Shown here piece by piece: positions 33,984-43,515 of a stretch of DNA of 64,000 nucleotides. Under the pieces are notes generated by a model. That model saw only the letters and a list, made by a program, of their open reading frames with translations. It was not told where the DNA came from and did not search any database. Numbering within the stretch: the first letter of the stretch is position 1; each line of letters starts with the position of its first letter. A program made the translations under genes and the position numbers. The DNA is taken from contig CAVFGI010000001.1 in the NCBI GenBank assembly GCA_963621975.1, positions 186,001-250,000 of the forward strand, given 5' to 3'. Origin of the DNA: UBA9732 sp963621975. Lineage in GTDB: Bacteria; Spirochaetota; Spirochaetia; Sphaerochaetales; Sphaerochaetaceae.

Positions 33984-35284
33984 TTCTTCCTCCCCATTTT
34001 CTTTCCAAATTTCATGGCTTGAGCCAAATCTAGGTGCGCTGGACAGGAGAAGGAGCATGAACCACATTCTTTACAGTCCATTAAGTGACTAGCCATAGCT
34101 TCCTCATATCTACCATGAGTTATTAGAGCATAGAGTCTTGTTGGTTCAAGTCCAATTGGACAAGCAGCAACACAACGTCCACAGTTAAGACAGGCAGTAC
34201 TTCTTCTATCAATTTGGTCTTTTATTGCTAAAATACCACTTGTTCCCTTAACAATTGGGGTGTTTTCATCAAAGAAAGCAAATCCCATCATTGGTCCGCC
34301 GTTTATAAGTTTATCGGGCTCTAAAGAATACCCTCCAGCAAAAGAAATTAAATCTTTAACTGGGGTTCCTATTGGTGCAATGACATTACAAGGTCTGTTT
34401 ATACATTCTCCTGTTACAGAGACAACTCTTTCAATGAGTGGTTTGTTGTATACTATTGCTTCATACACTGCAAATGTTGTTCCAACATTAATTACTACAG
34501 CACCTACATCCAATGGAAGTTTCCCAGATGGAATTTCTCTGCCCAATGTAGCATTAATGAGTTGTTTTTCATCTCCTTGAGGATATTTCATCTTAAGTAA
34601 CTGAACTTCAATTGGCAGTTCTCTTAATTTAATTTCATCTTCAAGAACTTTAGCTGCATCGGCCTTATTTGCTTCAATTCCAATGATAGTGCGTGAAGGA
34701 TTGACTATCTTTCTGCAAATCATGATACCTTCTAGGGTTTCTTTTGTTCTCTCAAGCATTGATCTGTGGTCTGCAGTAAGATATGGTTCACATTCTACTC
34801 CATTGATAATTAAAGCATCTACCTTCTTACCTATTGGAATTGCAACCTTAACATGTAGTGGAAATGTTGCACCACCAAGACCAACTACACCATTTTCTTT
34901 TATTTTTTCAATTAGTTGCTCACGCAAAAGATCTTGATAATCAAATTTTTTAGTAAAGAGTTCTGGCTGTTGTTCATCTGGAACAATTATAAACGCATCA
35001 CAACAGACACTGTTTGCTAATGTTACTTTTTTGATATCCTTAATAGTTCCAGAGACTGGACTATGAACATTTGCTGAAATAAAACTAGAAGCTTCGCCTA
35101 TTAATTCACCCTTTTCTACATGGTCTCCAATGCTTTTTATTGCTTTGGCAGGTGCACCTAGATGTTGAGACAGTGATACTGTCAATTCTGAGGGCATGGG
35201 CAAGCGCTCAAGGAGTACCTTATGAGAGTACTCCTTTCTCTCAGGTGGATGGACTCCACCCTTTTTGAAAGTTAATAAAGACAA
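33980..35284 (-). CDS. rnfC: RnfC, NADH-side subunit of the Rnf complex
   Basis: A 434-aa cytoplasmic subunit containing an N-terminal barrel-type domain (GGVHPPERKEYS near residue 7), an NADH/FMN-binding Rossmann-like part with GGATFPLHVK near 120, and two C-terminal 4Fe-4S motifs, CLNCGRCVAACPIGLEP and CKECGSCSFSCPAHLDL (about 360-425). I place the start at TTG 35284 because GGAGG lies 5 nt upstream of it; the ATG at 35320 has no ribosome site and falls on a promoter-like stretch. It is the first gene of rnfCDGEAB. Confidence 0.92.
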   Translation of the reverse strand: MSLLTFKKGGVHPPERKEYSHKVLLERLPMPSELTVSLSQHLGAPAKAIKSIGDHVEKGELIGEASSFISANVHSPVSGTIKDIKKVTLANSVCCDAFIIVPDEQQPELFTKKFDYQDLLREQLIEKIKENGVVGLGGATFPLHVKVAIPIGKKVDALIINGVECEPYLTADHRSMLERTKETLEGIMICRKIVNPSRTIIGIEANKADAAKVLEDEIKLRELPIEVQLLKMKYPQGDEKQLINATLGREIPSGKLPLDVGAVVINVGTTFAVYEAIVYNKPLIERVVSVTGECINRPCNVIAPIGTPVKDLISFAGGYSLEPDKLINGGPMMGFAFFDENTPIVKGTSGILAIKDQIDRRSTACLNCGRCVAACPIGLEPTRLYALITHGRYEEAMASHLMDCKECGSCSFSCPAHLDLAQAMKFGKKMGRKK

Positions 35285-35314
35285 TTTCTCCTCCGAATTT
35301 TTTTGTTCTATCCT

Positions 35315-35342
35315 TTGCATTTTATAGCACTTTTACTATAAT
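35315..35342 (+). promoter_or_regulatory. Promoter for the P-loop protein gene, predicted leaderless
   Basis: Plus-strand TTGCAT (35315-35320) and a perfect TATAAT (35337-35342) with a 16-bp spacer. The expected start of transcription is about 35349, one base before an in-frame ATG (35350), so no 5' leader is expected. The ATG at 35341 lies within the -10 element and cannot be the start if this promoter is used. Confidence 0.6.
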
Positions 35343-35349
35343 GTTAACT

Positions 35350-36219
35350 ATGAAAATGACGTTCTTTAGCTCTTTCTTCAAACCTTCTCAAGTGAAAGTT
35401 TATGCTTTAGTAGGCAGAAGTGGCACTGGAAAGAGTTTTAGAGCTCAACTTGTTGCTGATAAGTATCACATTCCTCTAATTATTGATGATGGTCTACTAA
35501 TCAAACATGATGGAATAATTGCTGGAAAGAGTGCAAAACAGGAATCTAATTTTCTTACTGCCGTAAAATGTGCTTTGTTTCAAGATGAGGATCATCTTAA
35601 TGAAGTTTTAACTGCACTGAGAAATGAAAAATACAAGAAAATTCTCATTATAGGGACTTCTGATAAAATGGCAGTTAAAATTGCACGTCGTCTGAACTTA
35701 CCAGATCCCAGCGTAATTATTCATATTGAAGATGTTGCTAGCAAAGAAGAAATTGATACAGCAATGCGTATTCGTTATACAGAGGGAAAACATGTAATTC
35801 CTGTTCCTCCCCTTCAAATTACCCGTAACTACCCTTCTATTGTTTATGATTCAATCCTAGTTGGACTTAAAAAGCGTTTTCCTTTTCTTCCATTCGCAAC
35901 AAGAACACAAACAGTTGAAAAAACGTTGGTTTGCCCTGAATTCAGCAAACAGGAAGAAAGCACAGTTAGCGAGACAGCTTTGTCTCAAATGATAAACCAC
36001 TGTCTTGGAGAATATGGCAATGCACTTAAACTGGAGAAAATCTCATTTGAAAAAGGTAATGAGGGTTATGACATTGTGATAACAACAAGAACCCCCCAAA
36101 AACTCTCCAGTCAAACCATTCTAGATTTAGAAGAATCAATCTCTGATTCTCTTGAAAAATATGGTGGAATATTAATTCACAAAGTAACTATTCAGTCACA
36201 GACGTGGCAACAGCTGTAG
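35350..36219 (+). CDS. P-loop NTPase with C-terminal Gls24/Asp23-like region
   Basis: A 289-aa cytoplasmic protein of unknown function. A Walker A motif, GRSGTGKS, is near residue 22. The next 150 residues (IIIDDGLLIKHDGIIAGKSA-like stretch, KKILIIGTSDKMA) suit a small NTPase that senses a bound nucleotide. The final 80 residues (VSETALSQMINHCLGEYG through LEKYGGILIHKVTIQ) resemble an Asp23/Gls24-type alpha-beta domain. I cannot name a function. The start at 35350 follows from the promoter. Its stop overlaps the pcnB stop region by 32 nt in convergent orientation. Confidence 0.7.
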   Translation: MKMTFFSSFFKPSQVKVYALVGRSGTGKSFRAQLVADKYHIPLIIDDGLLIKHDGIIAGKSAKQESNFLTAVKCALFQDEDHLNEVLTALRNEKYKKILIIGTSDKMAVKIARRLNLPDPSVIIHIEDVASKEEIDTAMRIRYTEGKHVIPVPPLQITRNYPSIVYDSILVGLKKRFPFLPFATRTQTVEKTLVCPEFSKQEESTVSETALSQMINHCLGEYGNALKLEKISFEKGNEGYDIVITTRTPQKLSSQTILDLEESISDSLEKYGGILIHKVTIQSQTWQQL

Positions 36220-37345
36220 CCTTCTTTCTTCTTCTTTTGTAGTTTGTTTTAGCAGAATTCTTAGCATTATTTCGTTTAATATTTATGCTTGCTGTGCCTC
36301 TTGGAACATTTATGCCGTTTAATCTCATATGCATAACTGCTGTGGATTCTAGCTCAAATTTTGGAGGTGTAATTGGACTTAGTAAAACCCTTACTTGTCT
36401 TAATGTATCTTTAAAGAGCTCTTTTGGATCTGTTATTTCTTTATTATCCGCAATAAAAGGATGAACCAATGCAAGATACATCATAGCTTTAGGGAAAGTT
36501 CTACGCTTTGCATCAGAACTAATCTCGTTTATTTTGTCATCTAAAGTTTGCAACGAATCATAGAGATGCTGATACTTTCCATATACCGCAATACAAGGCA
36601 ACATATAAGACAATAGCCTAAAATGGTATAATGCTCTAAAAATTTCACTACTATTACCACTTCCCAGGATTTTATTAATTTCTTCCGTCATTCTTGAAGT
36701 GCTAATATATTGAAGCTTTGGCGCATAATGTTTAATTGCAAGCTTAAGTTTTAAAGACATTTTAAATCCAGTTGTGACAGAGTATTTTACACCACGAATC
36801 ATTCGCACTGGATCTTCTACAAAGGTTTTATTTAAAGGAATAAGAGAAACAAGCCTTTTATTCTTTATATCATTCATTGAATTATTAAAATCAATAATGG
36901 TCTCATTAATTGGGTCATAATAAAGACTGTTAATTGAAAAATCTCTTCTTTGACAATCCTCTTCTATTGTTCCATAGGTATTGTCATTATTTGCTTCATG
37001 TTCATTTAGGCTTCTAAAAGTGGAAACTTCAATTATTTTTTTTCCAAAAGTGACATGAACAATTTTAAATCTCCGGCCTACTATCATGGAATTTTTGAAT
37101 ATTCTATGTACAGCTCTTGGAGAAGCTGCGGTTACTACATCAAAATCTTTAGGTTTTCTACCTAGAATGAGGTCTCTTACAGCACCTCCTACAAGATAGG
37201 ATTCATAACCTCTCTCTTCAAGTCTTTCTATTACTTTAATAGCATCACTATCCACCAAATTGGGGTCAATTCCGTGCTCTTGCTGAGAATAAACCTTTGC
37301 TACTGCTTCAAGTGTGCCAGCATTATTCTTATATCTAATGAACAT
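36188..37345 (-). CDS. pcnB: PcnB-type poly(A) polymerase / tRNA nucleotidyltransferase
   Basis: A 385-aa class II nucleotidyltransferase. The polymerase head has LVGGAVRDLILGRKPKDFDV near residue 50, with the metal-binding aspartates, and GRRFKIVHVTFGKKIIEVST near 90. The RRF.IVHV segment is typical of poly(A) polymerase, rather than the HGTVT seen in the second homologue at 49842. It likely adds poly(A) tails to RNA 3' ends. The C-terminal tail is very basic (KRNNAKNSAKTNYKRRRKK). It is divergent from hisS. Confidence 0.85.
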   Translation of the reverse strand: MFIRYKNNAGTLEAVAKVYSQQEHGIDPNLVDSDAIKVIERLEERGYESYLVGGAVRDLILGRKPKDFDVVTAASPRAVHRIFKNSMIVGRRFKIVHVTFGKKIIEVSTFRSLNEHEANNDNTYGTIEEDCQRRDFSINSLYYDPINETIIDFNNSMNDIKNKRLVSLIPLNKTFVEDPVRMIRGVKYSVTTGFKMSLKLKLAIKHYAPKLQYISTSRMTEEINKILGSGNSSEIFRALYHFRLLSYMLPCIAVYGKYQHLYDSLQTLDDKINEISSDAKRRTFPKAMMYLALVHPFIADNKEITDPKELFKDTLRQVRVLLSPITPPKFELESTAVMHMRLNGINVPRGTASINIKRNNAKNSAKTNYKRRRKKATAVATSVTE

Positions 37346-37450
37346 ATGTTGTAAACTTCTGCCAGCCGTTGAATATTCGTTTTTTTAACTATACAATAAT
37401 TAACAGATTTTCAATTTTTACTCAACTAATTATTCAGGAGTGATACCACA

Positions 37451-38737
37451 ATGATAGAACCAAAAGTCCTAAAAGGTTTTAGAGACAGCCTTCCTGGACA
37501 GGAAATTGCAAGACAAAAGCTTATCTCAAAAGTTCAAAATATATTCCGCTCTTTTGGCTTTGTTCCAATTGATACTCCCGCATTGGAGTATACAGAAGTT
37601 CTTCTTGGTAAGGGTGGTGGAGAAACAGATAAGCAAATGTTCCGTTTTATGGACAATGGAAATAGAGATGTTGCATTGCGCTTTGACCTTACAGTTCCTC
37701 TTGCTCGTTATGTAGCAGCAAACTACTCTAATCTTAGTTTCCCCTTTAAGAGATATCACATAAGCAAAGTTTGGAGAGGTGAAAAACCTCAAAAAGGACG
37801 CTACAGAGAGTTTATTCAATGTGATTTTGATATTGTAGGTGCAGATAATGCCCAAAGCGATTTTGAAATTCTCCTTTTAATTCATACTTGCCTAACCCAA
37901 ATGAAAGTAGGAGCCTTCAAGGTTAGTGTTTCACATAGAGGACTTTTAAATAGGTTCCTTTCTACAATGGGTCTAGAAGCTTCTTGTTCTGATGTTCTAC
38001 GTGCCATTGATAAACTTGGTAAAATTGGCAGAGATGGAGTTTGTTCTTGCTTAAAAGAAGATGGGTTGGACGACAATGCTATTGAAAAAATCTTAGATTT
38101 CATTTCTATAGAAAAAGTTAGCTTTGGAAAAACGTTAAATATTCTCAAAGAGATGTTTGGACAGTGCCCTGAAATTGAAAGACTTGAATCAATTTATTCT
38201 TACATGAAGACCTGTGGCATTGAAGATGATTTCATTCTTGATACATCAATTACACGTGGTCTTGATTACTACACAGGAATTGTCTACGAGACAGTTCTTG
38301 TTAATATGCCAGGTATTGGATCTATCTGCTCAGGTGGCAGATATAATAATCTTGCTGGTCTATACACTAAAGAAAATTTACCCGGTGTTGGTTCCTGCAT
38401 TGGCATAGATAGACTTATTGCAGCACTTGAAGAACTTGACAGCCCTTTGGTGAAGGACTCTTCTTATGCTCATGTCATGGTAATTTACGATAGTAAAGAC
38501 CCTTCTTGGTCTGAAAAAACAGCAATGGATTTAAGGTCTTATGGCCTTAAGGTAGATTGTTATGTTGGAGAGAAATCTTTAGGGCAACAGTATGCTTATG
38601 CCGAGAAAAATGGCATACCTTATGTTGTAGTTTCTTGTAATGATAATTTATTGTTAATCAAAGAAATAGCAACAAGAAAAATGCTAGAAAATATCGGCCT
38701 AGAAGAGCTTGCTAAAATGGTACTAACTGAAAAATGA
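37451..38737 (+). CDS. hisS: Histidyl-tRNA synthetase
   Basis: A 428-aa class II synthetase charging tRNA-His. Motif 2 has WRGEKPQKGRYREFIQCDFD near residue 112, the histidine-binding motif GLDYYTGIVYE is near 270, and motif 3 is GVGSCIGIDRL near 318; the anticodon-binding domain is at the C-terminus. AGGAGTGATACCACA precedes the ATG. It heads the plus-strand run hisS-hrpA-aroB; its stop overlaps hrpA by 4 nt. Confidence 0.97.
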   Translation: MIEPKVLKGFRDSLPGQEIARQKLISKVQNIFRSFGFVPIDTPALEYTEVLLGKGGGETDKQMFRFMDNGNRDVALRFDLTVPLARYVAANYSNLSFPFKRYHISKVWRGEKPQKGRYREFIQCDFDIVGADNAQSDFEILLLIHTCLTQMKVGAFKVSVSHRGLLNRFLSTMGLEASCSDVLRAIDKLGKIGRDGVCSCLKEDGLDDNAIEKILDFISIEKVSFGKTLNILKEMFGQCPEIERLESIYSYMKTCGIEDDFILDTSITRGLDYYTGIVYETVLVNMPGIGSICSGGRYNNLAGLYTKENLPGVGSCIGIDRLIAALEELDSPLVKDSSYAHVMVIYDSKDPSWSEKTAMDLRSYGLKVDCYVGEKSLGQQYAYAEKNGIPYVVVSCNDNLLLIKEIATRKMLENIGLEELAKMVLTEK

Positions 38738-41277
38738 CAGACCCCAAAACGCTTCCAGTATATCTGCATAGACAGGATATTCTTGATGCTCTCTCTAAAA
38801 ATCAAGTTATTGTGGTGGAAAGCCCTACAGGTTCTGGAAAGACGACACAAATCCCTCTTATTCTCAATGATGCAGGCTATGCAAAAGATGGCATGATTGG
38901 TATTACTCAACCAAGAAGAATTGCAACATTGGGTGTTTGTGCATATATCAAGCAACAACTGGCTTCATATAATCTTCCAGAGGCATATTGTGGCTACAAA
39001 ATGCGGTTTTATGACACCACAGATGCAACAACGCGCATCAAAATTTTGACTGATGGCATGCTGCTTCAAGAACTTAAAACAGATCCTTCGTTATTAAAGT
39101 ATTCTGTAATTATGGTAGATGAGGCGCATGAAAGAAGCTTAAACATTGATTTGATTTTAGGACTTCTGAAGCAGATTATCGTACATAGAAAAGATTTAAA
39201 GATAATTATTTCATCTGCAACAATTAATACAAATTCGTTTGCTAAATTTTTTTGCGACGAAAACGGTATTCCTGCACCAATTATTAGTATAAAAGCAAGA
39301 GTTTATAATGTTGATGTTAAATACTATCCAATTAAGAATCCAGATAATGTAGACGAGACAGCTATTGCTATTTGTCAAATTATAAATCAGCTATTAAAAC
39401 GTTTTAAGTCAACAGGTTACAAGGAAAATGAGGATACCTTGGTTTTTCTTCCTGGAGAGTTTAGCATCATAACTTGCATGACGCAAATATATTCGGAATG
39501 TGATACACGACATCTTCAAATATATCCACTTTATGGACGGTTAAATAAGGAAGAACAAGAGCAGGTTTTTGAAGATACAGAAGAAGGCAAAATGAAGGTA
39601 GTTTTAGCTACAAATATTGCTGAAACATCGTTAACAATTGATGGAATAAAAGTTGTTATTGATGGTGGTTACGCTAAAATTAACTTCTATAATCAGCGTG
39701 ATTTTACTTCTGCATTAATTCAAAGACCCATTTCAAAAGCCTCTGCAGAACAACGCAAAGGAAGAGCTGGACGAACATCAAACGGAATTTGCTATAGACT
39801 CTACTCTAAGGAAGACTTTGCAAAACGTCCACGCTTTACACAAGAAGAGATTCTTAGAACAGATTTATCGGAAGTTGTTTTGCGAATGGTAGACCTAGGT
39901 ATTTACCAATTTGAAACTTTTCCATTTATTACTCGTCCGGACTCTGAAGCATTAAAAAGTGGTGAAAATACTCTAAAGTTACTTGGCGCAATAGATAATA
40001 ACAGACATTTGACATCTATTGGTGAGATTATGGTCAAATATCCGCTTCTTCCACGTCATTCACGTTGTGTCTATGAGGCCATTAAACAATATCCTAATAT
40101 TATACTTCCTGTATTAATTTGTGTTAGTTTCCTCTCTTGTAAGACCCCGTTTATTCTTCCACCAGGAGAAGAAGATTTAGCAAGAAGTGCTCATAAGAGC
40201 TTTTTTGATGAATATGGAGACTTCCTCAGCTATCAAAAAATTTACAATAAATACACTAGTTTGAAAACTTCTAAACTTAAGGAAGATTTTTGTAATAGTT
40301 ACTATTTAGATGTACAAAGTATGGATGAAATTGTTCATGTAACTGAACAACTTGCAAGTATTACTCGAGATCTTGGAGTTCCTGTTTTAGAGGAGGATTC
40401 TAATGGCCGTACTAAAATACCACGTGAAGAATTTGTTCATAAGCTTCTTGTATGTCTTGGTGCTGGACTTTTGCAATACGTATGTATAAAAAGTAAATCT
40501 AAAGGTATGGAATACAGAACAATAACAACCACAGAAATCTATATACATCCCGGCTCTGCTTGGTTTAGAACAGCTCCACAGTATCTGCTTGCAGGTGAAA
40601 TTGTTTATACATCAAGAATGTATGCACGTACTGTTTCTCCATTAAAGCGAGAATGGTTAGATGAAATTTCCCCTTCTTTAGCTTCACGTATTAGAAGTTT
40701 ATCTAAAGAAACGGAAAGAACAAACCACAGTAATGTTGAAAAACAAAAAACAAAACAATGTCATATTTATGATATGGTATTTGATTTTGTTTCTATAGGA
40801 GGAAAAAAGGATAAACAGGTTGCCGTAATTCCTTATACATCATTGCAAAAGTTGGCCTATTCATTTAAAAAAGCCTCAAGACATCCAAAGAATATTTATG
40901 CAACAATTGAATATAAAGGTTGCTATATTGGATTTGGCTCTAAAATTCAGGATTTAATTAGGCTAAATGGAAGAATTATCTTCAAGGATGAAGGCTTTGT
41001 TCAGACACCATGTAATGTAATCTTTGACATAAATTCCATTGATAACATTGTTCCTTATCTTGACCAACTTATGAAGCTATCTCCAATGAAAATAAAGAAT
41101 AGATTAGGTTTTATTGAGCTATTAATTAATAAAAACAGTGCTTTTTTCCATGTAAATGCCAGCTTTACGGAAGCTCTAAATAATACAGCATATTCGCTTT
41201 TATGTATCTCTGATGAAAAGCCAGAAACAAAAGCCTTCCGTAAAGCATACAATCGTGTTGTAAGATTACTAGATTAG
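38734..41277 (+). CDS. hrpA: DEAH-box ATP-dependent RNA helicase HrpA/HrpB type
   Basis: An 847-aa helicase. Walker A is SPTGSGKTTQIP near residue 27, the DEAH box is MVDEAHERSLNID near 128, motif III SSATIN near 162, motif V TNIAETSLTIDGI near 288, and motif VI QRKGRAGRTSNGICYRLY near 330. A helicase-associated (HA2) domain follows at about 400-490, with a long C-terminal region of OB-fold type. The length is short for HrpA (about 1300 aa) and close to HrpB (about 800 aa), so which of the two it is remains open. It remodels RNA or RNPs. Confidence 0.88.
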   Translation: MTDPKTLPVYLHRQDILDALSKNQVIVVESPTGSGKTTQIPLILNDAGYAKDGMIGITQPRRIATLGVCAYIKQQLASYNLPEAYCGYKMRFYDTTDATTRIKILTDGMLLQELKTDPSLLKYSVIMVDEAHERSLNIDLILGLLKQIIVHRKDLKIIISSATINTNSFAKFFCDENGIPAPIISIKARVYNVDVKYYPIKNPDNVDETAIAICQIINQLLKRFKSTGYKENEDTLVFLPGEFSIITCMTQIYSECDTRHLQIYPLYGRLNKEEQEQVFEDTEEGKMKVVLATNIAETSLTIDGIKVVIDGGYAKINFYNQRDFTSALIQRPISKASAEQRKGRAGRTSNGICYRLYSKEDFAKRPRFTQEEILRTDLSEVVLRMVDLGIYQFETFPFITRPDSEALKSGENTLKLLGAIDNNRHLTSIGEIMVKYPLLPRHSRCVYEAIKQYPNIILPVLICVSFLSCKTPFILPPGEEDLARSAHKSFFDEYGDFLSYQKIYNKYTSLKTSKLKEDFCNSYYLDVQSMDEIVHVTEQLASITRDLGVPVLEEDSNGRTKIPREEFVHKLLVCLGAGLLQYVCIKSKSKGMEYRTITTTEIYIHPGSAWFRTAPQYLLAGEIVYTSRMYARTVSPLKREWLDEISPSLASRIRSLSKETERTNHSNVEKQKTKQCHIYDMVFDFVSIGGKKDKQVAVIPYTSLQKLAYSFKKASRHPKNIYATIEYKGCYIGFGSKIQDLIRLNGRIIFKDEGFVQTPCNVIFDINSIDNIVPYLDQLMKLSPMKIKNRLGFIELLINKNSAFFHVNASFTEALNNTAYSLLCISDEKPETKAFRKAYNRVVRLLD

Positions 41278-41296
41278 TGGTAAAACATAATTAATT

Positions 41297-42340
41297 ATGC
41301 AAGAGTTGTTAAATTGTTTGGGTACAAGAGTATTAATTGCCTCAGATTTTAATGATCTATCCTATCATGTTGGAACCTTAGGCAGAAATACTCTATGGGT
41401 CTGCGATTCTAATACAGCTCGTATGGTAAGACCACTTCCAAATCCATATGTGATAATTGAACCAGGTGAGTCTTCAAAGAACTACTCTTCAGTTGAGAAA
41501 ATAATTTCTACAGCAGTTGAAAATAATCTTGGAAGAGATTGTACCTTTATAGCTTTAGGTGGTGGTGTTGTTTGTGATATTACTGCTTTTTCCGCTTCAA
41601 TTTATATGCGTGGCTGTAAGGTTGTTTTAATTCCAACTACCCTACTTTCAATGTGCGATGCTTCAATTGGAGGCAAAACCTGTGTAGACTTTAAATACAC
41701 AAAAAATCTTATTGGAACCTTTTTCCCGGCAAACGAAGTATTAATTTGTGCCGATACTATTAAGTCTCTTTCCAATAAAGATTTCATCAATGGTCTTGCG
41801 GAAGTTATCAAACATTGCTTCTTAACAAAGAATGATGAACTTTTCAATATCCTTGCCACGAGCAAAGAACAAATCATGGATAGAAACCCTGAGATCTTAA
41901 GTAGAATTGTATCGCTATCTCTTGAAGTAAAGAAAAGTTATGTTGATCAGGACCCTTATGACAGATTAGGTGTAAGAGCAGCACTAAATCTTGGCCACAC
42001 TTTTGGTCATGCTCTTGAGAGTCTCTCAAGACTTCAATGTACCCACGGACAAGCTGTTGCATGGGGAATAAGTCGTAGCACTCAAGCAAGCAAAGAAATG
42101 GGCATTTGTAATCCCGATTTTGCTGCTGGAGTTGATAAACTTCTTTCTTTCTACGGTTATGATATTAACTACAAAATCAACAGAAGTGATTGGCTAGATT
42201 ATAGATATCATTTGTCTAAAGATAAAAAAGTTGTTAACCGTGTTGTGAACTTTGTTCTTTTAAAAGAGCAAGGTGAAATTGTTGTTCATGAAATTGACGA
42301 AGCACTTATTAAGAAACTTGTCATGATGACATTGGTCTAG
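41297..42340 (+). CDS. aroB: 3-dehydroquinate synthase
   Basis: A 347-aa enzyme converting DAHP to 3-dehydroquinate, the second step of the shikimate pathway. The NAD-binding GGGVVCDITAF is near residue 82, the substrate stretch PTTLLSMCDASIGGKTCVDF near 113, LAEVIKHC near 170 and LNLGHTFGHALE near 232, with the metal-binding histidines. No convincing ribosome site precedes the ATG 19 nt after the hrpA stop. Chorismate made by this pathway feeds AroH at 17890. Confidence 0.95.
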   Translation: MQELLNCLGTRVLIASDFNDLSYHVGTLGRNTLWVCDSNTARMVRPLPNPYVIIEPGESSKNYSSVEKIISTAVENNLGRDCTFIALGGGVVCDITAFSASIYMRGCKVVLIPTTLLSMCDASIGGKTCVDFKYTKNLIGTFFPANEVLICADTIKSLSNKDFINGLAEVIKHCFLTKNDELFNILATSKEQIMDRNPEILSRIVSLSLEVKKSYVDQDPYDRLGVRAALNLGHTFGHALESLSRLQCTHGQAVAWGISRSTQASKEMGICNPDFAAGVDKLLSFYGYDINYKINRSDWLDYRYHLSKDKKVVNRVVNFVLLKEQGEIVVHEIDEALIKKLVMMTLV

Positions 42341-42354
42341 CTTTTCTCTATAAT
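42326..42354 (+). promoter_or_regulatory. Promoter of the cysteine desulfurase gene, predicted leaderless
   Basis: Plus-strand ATGACA (42326-42331), one base from consensus, and a perfect TATAAT (42349-42354) with an ideal 17-bp spacer, within the last codons of aroB. The predicted transcription start (7 nt after the -10) is 42361, the A of the desulfurase ATG. Confidence 0.75.
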
Positions 42355-42360
42355 TTTGGC

Positions 42361-43515
42361 ATGTACTATTTTGATTGGACCGCAACAACTCCCATGAGTG
42401 AGAGCGCTATAGAAGAATATTGTTTCTGTGCAAGAAAATATATAGGAAATCCTTCCTCTACTCATCCACTTGGAAATGAAGCAACTTTAAGACTTGAAGA
42501 AGAGCGTAAAAAAACAGCAAATTTGCTTGGCACTAAGACATCAAATATTTATTTCACCTCAGGTGGAACAGAAAGTGATTCTATTATTATTTCATCATTA
42601 TTAAAGTCCCCTTCTGCAGGTGAAATTATTACCACTGGTATTGAACACTCAGCTGTTTTGGAATGGAAAAAGACCTTAGAGGCTACCGGATGGAAGTTTA
42701 CAGTTTTACAATGTCCGGCAGGATATTTAAAGCCTGAAACTCTTGAAAAAGCTTTAAACGATAAAGTTAAAATGGTTTGTGTCATGAAAGTAAACAATGT
42801 AACAGGAACAATTCAAGATACAAAAACAATTGCTAATATTATTAGAGATAAGGAAAAAGAATATGGTAGACATATTCATTTTCACTGTGATGCAGTTCAA
42901 GCACTGGGCAAAGTTTCTCTTAATATAGAGGCTGAGGATTTTGACTCTGCCGCCTTTAGTGCACATAAGTTCAAAGGCCCAAGAGGTGTTGGAATACTCT
43001 ATAACAGAAATAAAGCAATAACAGCTCTTTCTCGTGGGGGTGGACAGGAACAGGGACTTAGACCAGGAACAGAAAACCTTCCTGGAATATGTGCTATGAA
43101 CAAGGCCTTGGAAGAAGCACTTATTTCTCTTGAAAAAAATAGCATAAAAGTTTTGCAATTTAGAAACAAAATTGAAGATATATGTTCTAAAGCTTGTATT
43201 AAGTTAATCTCTCCATCATCTTCAGACAATAAACCCTTTTCTCCTTACATCATTAATATCTCAGTAAAACCAATTCCTTCTGAGGTCTTTCTTAGAGTTA
43301 TGTCAGATAAAGGTTTTTGCCTTTCAGCTGGAAGCGCATGCTCTTCAAATACAAAGGGCAAAGCAGAAGGTGTTTTAGCCGCAATGAATATAGACCCTAT
43401 AGACAGACGTTCAAGCATAAGGATATCCTTTGGTGCTAATACAACGGAAGAAGAAGTTAATCTTTTATGTCATGCACTTAGTGATACCTACAAGGAGTTA
43501 AATTATGGAAAATAA
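42361..43515 (+). CDS. Cysteine desulfurase (NifS/IscS family)
   Basis: A 384-aa PLP enzyme that removes sulfur from cysteine for Fe-S clusters and thiolated tRNAs. The N-terminus YFDWTATTPMSESAIEEY matches the family start exactly, fixing the start codon. HCDAVQALGK near residue 177, the PLP lysine in SAHKFKGPRGVG near 204, and the active-site cysteine loop SAGSACSSNTKGKAEG near 325 are present. It overlaps thiI by 11 nt, so it probably supplies sulfur for 4-thiouridine. There is no ribosome site; see the promoter entry. Confidence 0.93.
   Translation: MYYFDWTATTPMSESAIEEYCFCARKYIGNPSSTHPLGNEATLRLEEERKKTANLLGTKTSNIYFTSGGTESDSIIISSLLKSPSAGEIITTGIEHSAVLEWKKTLEATGWKFTVLQCPAGYLKPETLEKALNDKVKMVCVMKVNNVTGTIQDTKTIANIIRDKEKEYGRHIHFHCDAVQALGKVSLNIEAEDFDSAAFSAHKFKGPRGVGILYNRNKAITALSRGGGQEQGLRPGTENLPGICAMNKALEEALISLEKNSIKVLQFRNKIEDICSKACIKLISPSSSDNKPFSPYIINISVKPIPSEVFLRVMSDKGFCLSAGSACSSNTKGKAEGVLAAMNIDPIDRRSSIRISFGANTTEEEVNLLCHALSDTYKELNYGK

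Noticed and set aside
42754..43158. A 134-codon frame antisense to the cysteine desulfurase
   Set aside because: It has no ribosome site, an implausible Phe/Cys/Ile-rich composition, and lies wholly within a well-supported gene.
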